From positions 62,001-126,000 of the forward strand of contig CAIKBL010000064.1 in NCBI GenBank assembly GCA_903825645.1: DNA of 64,000 nt, read 5' to 3'. Positions 60,879-64,000 of this stretch are shown here, piece after piece. The stretch comes from an uncultured Pseudomonadota bacterium. GTDB lineage: Bacteria; Pseudomonadota; Gammaproteobacteria; Ga0077536. The position numbers and the translations under genes were made by a program. The number at the start of each line of letters is the position of its first letter. The first letter of the stretch is position 1. The notes below the pieces were generated by a model. The model searched no databases and was not told where the DNA came from. It saw nothing but the letters and a program-made list of their open reading frames with translations.

Positions 60879-62699
60879 GTGATTCAAAATTTGCGCAATA
60901 TCGCCATAATCGCCCACGTCGACCATGGCAAAACCACCCTAGTTGATCAATTACTCCGACAGTCAGGCACGCTTAACGTGCGCAAGGACACCGGCGAACG
61001 CGTCATGGACAGTAACGATCTCGAGCGCGAGCGCGGGATCACGATTCTGGCCAAGAATACCGCCATCAACTGGGGGGATTACCACATAAATATCGTGGAT
61101 ACCCCAGGCCACGCCGATTTTGGCGGGGAAGTCGAGCGGATCCTGTCGATGGTCGATTCCGTGTTGCTGTTAGTCGACGCTGTCGAGGGGCCTATGCCTC
61201 AGACCCGCTTCGTCACCCACAAGGCGTTCGCGCAGGGGCTGCACCCGATTGTGGTCATCAACAAGATTGATCGCCAAGGCGCTCGTCCTGACTGGGTGCT
61301 TGATCAGACTTTCGACCTCTTCGATCGCCTTGGGGCAACGGAGGCGCAGCTCGATTTTCCGGTGATCTATACCTCGGCCACGCTGGGATTCGCGCGGCGC
61401 ACACCCGACGGGCCCGAGATGGACATGAATGTCCTGTTCGAAACGGTCGTGGAGCATGTGTCGGCCCCCGATGTTGACGTCGACGGCCCCTTCCAAATGC
61501 AGGTCAGCTCACTCGACTACTCAAGTTATGTGGGTGCTATCTGTATTGGGCGCATCAAGCGCGGCACCATCCGACCAAACACGAACGTCACCGTCGTTGA
61601 TCCAACGGGCGCCACGCGCTCCGGCCGAATCCTCGAAGTACTGGGATTCCACGGACTGACCCGCGAATCACGGAGCGAAGCGAGTGCCGGCGATATCGTC
61701 GCACTGACCGGCATCGACGCGCCGCGTATTTCAGATACGCTCTGCCTGCCGACGGCCGTAGAAGCGCTACCCGCCCTGCTGGTCGATGAGCCTACCGTCA
61801 GTATGAGTTTCGAAGTGTCCGATTCTCCTTTTGTGGGACGCGAAGGACAGTTCGTGACCAGCCGCCAGATCGGTGAACGTCTCCAGCGAGAATTGATTCA
61901 CAACGTTGCGCTACGGGTAGAACCGACAAACGATCCGAAAGTTTTTAACGTCTCGGGGCGCGGTGAACTGCATTTAGCGATTTTGATCGAAAACATGCGC
62001 CGAGAAGGGTATGAACTGGCGGTAGGGCGCCCGCAAGTTATTCTGAAAGAGATCGACGGCGTCCAATGCGAGCCCTTTGAACAACTGACTGTGGATGTCC
62101 CGACTGAGGCGCAGGGCACCGTCATGGAGCGCCTGGGCTCACGCAAAGGCGCACTTTTGGACATGGTGCCCGACGGTAAGGGTCGCGTGCGTCTCGATTA
62201 TTCGATCCCTTCCCGCGGCTTAATTGGCTTTCGGACCGAGTTCATGACGGCGACTTCCGGCGAGGGCTTGCTCTATCACACCTTCGAGAAATATGCCCCC
62301 GTCAAACCAGGCAGCGTGGGCGGCCGAGTCAACGGCGTATTGATCTCCAACGGGGAAGGCAAAGCACTGGCCTATGCCTTGTTCAGCTTGCAGGAACGTG
62401 GACGACTGTTTGCCAGTCATGCTGACGAAGTCTACGAGGGCATGATTATCGGCATCCACTCCCGGGATAACGATTTAGTTGTCAATCCACTTAAAGCCAA
62501 GCAGCTCACCAATATTCGCGCTGCGGGGACCGACGAGAACCTGCTGTTGGTGCCCCCCATCAAGTTCGATTTGGAGCAAGCGCTGGAGTTCATCGCGGAT
62601 GACGAGTTGGTGGAAGTCACTCCAAGCGCAATACGGGTGCGGAAACGCATGTTAAAGGAAAACGACCGCAAGCGCGATCAGCGTCAGAAGTCGGCGTAG
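60879..62699 (+). CDS. typA: Translational GTPase TypA/BipA
   Basis: A 606-residue ribosome-binding GTPase of the EF-G family. G1 is [10 protein letters not shown]2 lies in RERGIT, G3 [11 protein letters not shown]4 NKIDR and G5 TSA. The beta-barrel and EF-G III/V-like domains and the BipA-specific C-terminal domain ([12 protein letters not shown]) are complete. It helps large-subunit assembly under stress. GTG start with a poor Shine-Dalgarno sequence; -10 TATAAT upstream. dtd follows after 20 bp. Confidence 0.96.
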   Translation: MIQNLRNIAIIAHVDHGKTTLVDQLLRQSGTLNVRKDTGERVMDSNDLERERGITILAKNTAINWGDYHINIVDTPGHADFGGEVERILSMVDSVLLLVDAVEGPMPQTRFVTHKAFAQGLHPIVVINKIDRQGARPDWVLDQTFDLFDRLGATEAQLDFPVIYTSATLGFARRTPDGPEMDMNVLFETVVEHVSAPDVDVDGPFQMQVSSLDYSSYVGAICIGRIKRGTIRPNTNVTVVDPTGATRSGRILEVLGFHGLTRESRSEASAGDIVALTGIDAPRISDTLCLPTAVEALPALLVDEPTVSMSFEVSDSPFVGREGQFVTSRQIGERLQRELIHNVALRVEPTNDPKVFNVSGRGELHLAILIENMRREGYELAVGRPQVILKEIDGVQCEPFEQLTVDVPTEAQGTVMERLGSRKGALLDMVPDGKGRVRLDYSIPSRGLIGFRTEFMTATSGEGLLYHTFEKYAPVKPGSVGGRVNGVLISNGEGKALAYALFSLQERGRLFASHADEVYEGMIIGIHSRDNDLVVNPLKAKQLTNIRAAGTDENLLLVPPIKFDLEQALEFIADDELVEVTPSAIRVRKRMLKENDRKRDQRQKSA

Positions 62700-62719
62700 C
62701 TCCGGGTGCGTGATACGTT

Positions 62720-63157
62720 GTGATCGGGCTCCTGCAAAGGGTTTCGCAGGCATCCGTCACTGTCGACGGTACGGCGATAGGATCCATCGGACGAGGCTTA
62801 CTTGTCTTCATCGGCGTCCAGCCGCACGACGGGACTCGACAGGCCCAGCGGCTCATTGAGCGAGTGCTGGACTACCGGGTATTTCCGGATGCGGATGGAC
62901 GCATGAATGTCAGCGTACGCGACATTGCCGGCGGCCTTTTGTTGGTGCCTCAATTCACGCTGGCCGCCGATACCACCCGCGGCACGCGCGCGAGTTTCAC
63001 GGGCGCGGCTCTCCCCTCAGTGGGATCGGCGCTGTTTGATGAATGCGTCCAAATTGCCTGTGCGCAACATCCCATTGTTGCCACCGGCCGTTTCGGGGCG
63101 GACATGCAGATTGCACTGATCAACGACGGCCCAGTCACTTTCTGGCTAGAGGCGTAA
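62720..63157 (+). CDS. dtd: D-aminoacyl-tRNA deacylase
   Basis: A 145-residue Dtd protein that hydrolyses D-aminoacyl-tRNA. IGLLQRVSQASVTVDG, VPQFTLAADT (the SQFTL-type active-site motif, here PQFTL) and the C-terminal NDGPVTFWLE with the cross-subunit GP motif are present. GTG start 20 bp after typA, so the two are probably cotranscribed. Confidence 0.95.
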   Translation: MIGLLQRVSQASVTVDGTAIGSIGRGLLVFIGVQPHDGTRQAQRLIERVLDYRVFPDADGRMNVSVRDIAGGLLLVPQFTLAADTTRGTRASFTGAALPSVGSALFDECVQIACAQHPIVATGRFGADMQIALINDGPVTFWLEA

Positions 63158-63465
63158 GGCGCTTCCCGAAACCTGGCCGTCGACTGCCCTCGCCTCTCGC
63201 GTGGATGAGGGCCCTTATCCGAAAAAGGTGTCGCGTCCACGGCGCGCTGCAAGCGCAGACCGCGGCACCCTGCGACATTCACCGAATAGCGATATCTCAT
63301 CCCGCAGGCCCGGCGCCTCTTCCACCCAAACGGAGGTTCGAAACGTGCTCATCAATAGTCTGCACATTACCCAGGACTACGGCTTAGCGCGCGTTTCAAA
63401 CGCGCGCCGAATCGCCCACCCAAGGCCGATCCGAATTTTTGTCGATTTTTACCGCCCCTCGAAGC
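63158..63465. other. Intergenic region with a long palindrome
   Basis: It lies between the convergent dtd and GFA genes. The only structure is the palindrome at 63387-63407. Short open frames here are not convincing. Confidence 0.45.
63387..63407. repeat. Palindrome with 10-bp arms
   Basis: GCGCGCGTTT and AAACGCGCGC flank a single C. As RNA the GC arms form a 7-bp stem with a TTTCAAA loop. No T-tract follows, so its role (bidirectional transcript end or protein site) is open. Confidence 0.6.
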
Positions 63466-63951
63466 TCAACATTCAAGGTTTAGTCGCTGATGCCAATCAG
63501 CAATAGCCTCGTCTGGGTAGGCCTCGTAGGCCTGATCATGCTCACCCATCGAGGGCTGAACCCAAGCCGCTTTGGAGCCTAGCATGAGGTGGACACGCTC
63601 CGGCGGGGTCGGTAGCGGCGTGTCCACGGCGGATGCGAAGGGGTGAATCAACGCGGGCCAACGCGGATCCCAAACCCATAGCGGACTGCCACAGTGACGG
63701 CAAAAGTGACGTCTGGCCGCGCTCTTTTCTTTCCGGCCCGTGGTATCCGACAAACGCGCTTGATAGATCTGCACGTGCGCCGAACCCTTCACGTGCAAAG
63801 AATCTGCGACGCCACCAAGATTGATAGCATATCCCCCGCCGCCAGCCGTCTTTCGACAAATGGTGCAATAACAAAGATTGAAGGGGTACGGGTGGTGGGA
63901 AGTCAGTTCAAATTGAACCTTGCCACAGTGACACGACCCTTTGAGTTGCAT
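63466..63951 (-). CDS. GFA family protein (CENP-V/GFA zinc fold)
   Basis: A 161-residue protein with the GFA zinc sites: CHCGKV, CYCTICRKTAG and HFCRHCGSPLW. The family is named after glutathione-dependent formaldehyde-activating enzyme, but most members have no proven activity. GGAGGAG lies about 5 bases before the ATG. The promoter should lie at 63952-64000. Convergent with dtd. Confidence 0.9.
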   Translation of the reverse strand: MQLKGSCHCGKVQFELTSHHPYPFNLCYCTICRKTAGGGGYAINLGGVADSLHVKGSAHVQIYQARLSDTTGRKEKSAARRHFCRHCGSPLWVWDPRWPALIHPFASAVDTPLPTPPERVHLMLGSKAAWVQPSMGEHDQAYEAYPDEAIADWHQRLNLEC

Positions 63952-64000
63952 GCGTACTCCTCCAGCTAAAAATCTCGACTAATTCGCATATGGATTTCCC

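Overview
The window reads as chromosomal DNA of a gammaproteobacterium, probably from a poorly characterised or uncultured lineage. The evidence is the housekeeping run leuS-lptE-holA-proA-nadD-rsfS-rlmH-maf with ATGA-type overlaps, a ttcA gene, a BepA-like M48 protease, Rep helicase, and PstC and PstA proteins of the long type known from Pseudomonas-like bacteria. This placement is an inference from gene content and order. I saw no rRNA or tRNA gene, CRISPR array, insertion sequence or prophage.

Layout. 1-7100: a DUF4124 envelope protein, then catabolic genes (a BKACE-family enzyme, SDR, enoyl-CoA hydratase, cupin, pirin and a PLP dehydratase). 7100-12500: glycogen metabolism (glgA, an alpha-glucan phosphorylase and glgC). 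12600-18400: a small membrane protein, an M48 protease, then a PPi-dependent phosphofructokinase next to a K+-independent H+-pyrophosphatase, closed by a strong terminator. 18400-21500: an SCP-x-type thiolase and an aminopeptidase P. 21500-29100: the housekeeping operon on the minus strand. 29300-31500: phoB-phoR behind a Pho box. 31700-40900: mixed genes (family III CoA-transferase, rep, VOC protein, ttcA, tyrosine phosphatase, NTF2-like protein and an LLM oxidoreductase).

40900-60600 is the notable part, a phosphorus-stress island. It holds a GT4 glycosyltransferase, a HAD protein, a 742-residue protein that fuses a class III aminotransferase to an Mpo1/DUF962-like membrane domain, btaA-btaB (betaine lipid DGTS synthesis), a PlcP-like metallophosphoesterase, pstS-pstC-pstA-pstB-phoU, a methyltransferase, ppk and ppx. 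By eye I find Pho-box-like direct repeats (7-nt half-sites, 11-bp period) before phoB, pstS, btaA, the fusion gene and the glycosyltransferase. The simplest reading is a PhoB regulon: on phosphate starvation PlcP would strip head groups from phospholipids to release diacylglycerol, BtaA/BtaB would rebuild it as DGTS, and the glycosyltransferase would make glycolipid, while Pst imports phosphate and Ppk/Ppx handle polyphosphate. The fusion protein has no role I know of and is the best candidate for undescribed lipid chemistry. 60800-64000 holds typA/bipA, dtd and a GFA-family protein.

Start sites were re-chosen where family alignment or a Shine-Dalgarno sequence pointed to an internal, TTG, GTG or possibly CTG codon. 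Family assignments come from motif recognition by eye; no database search was run.
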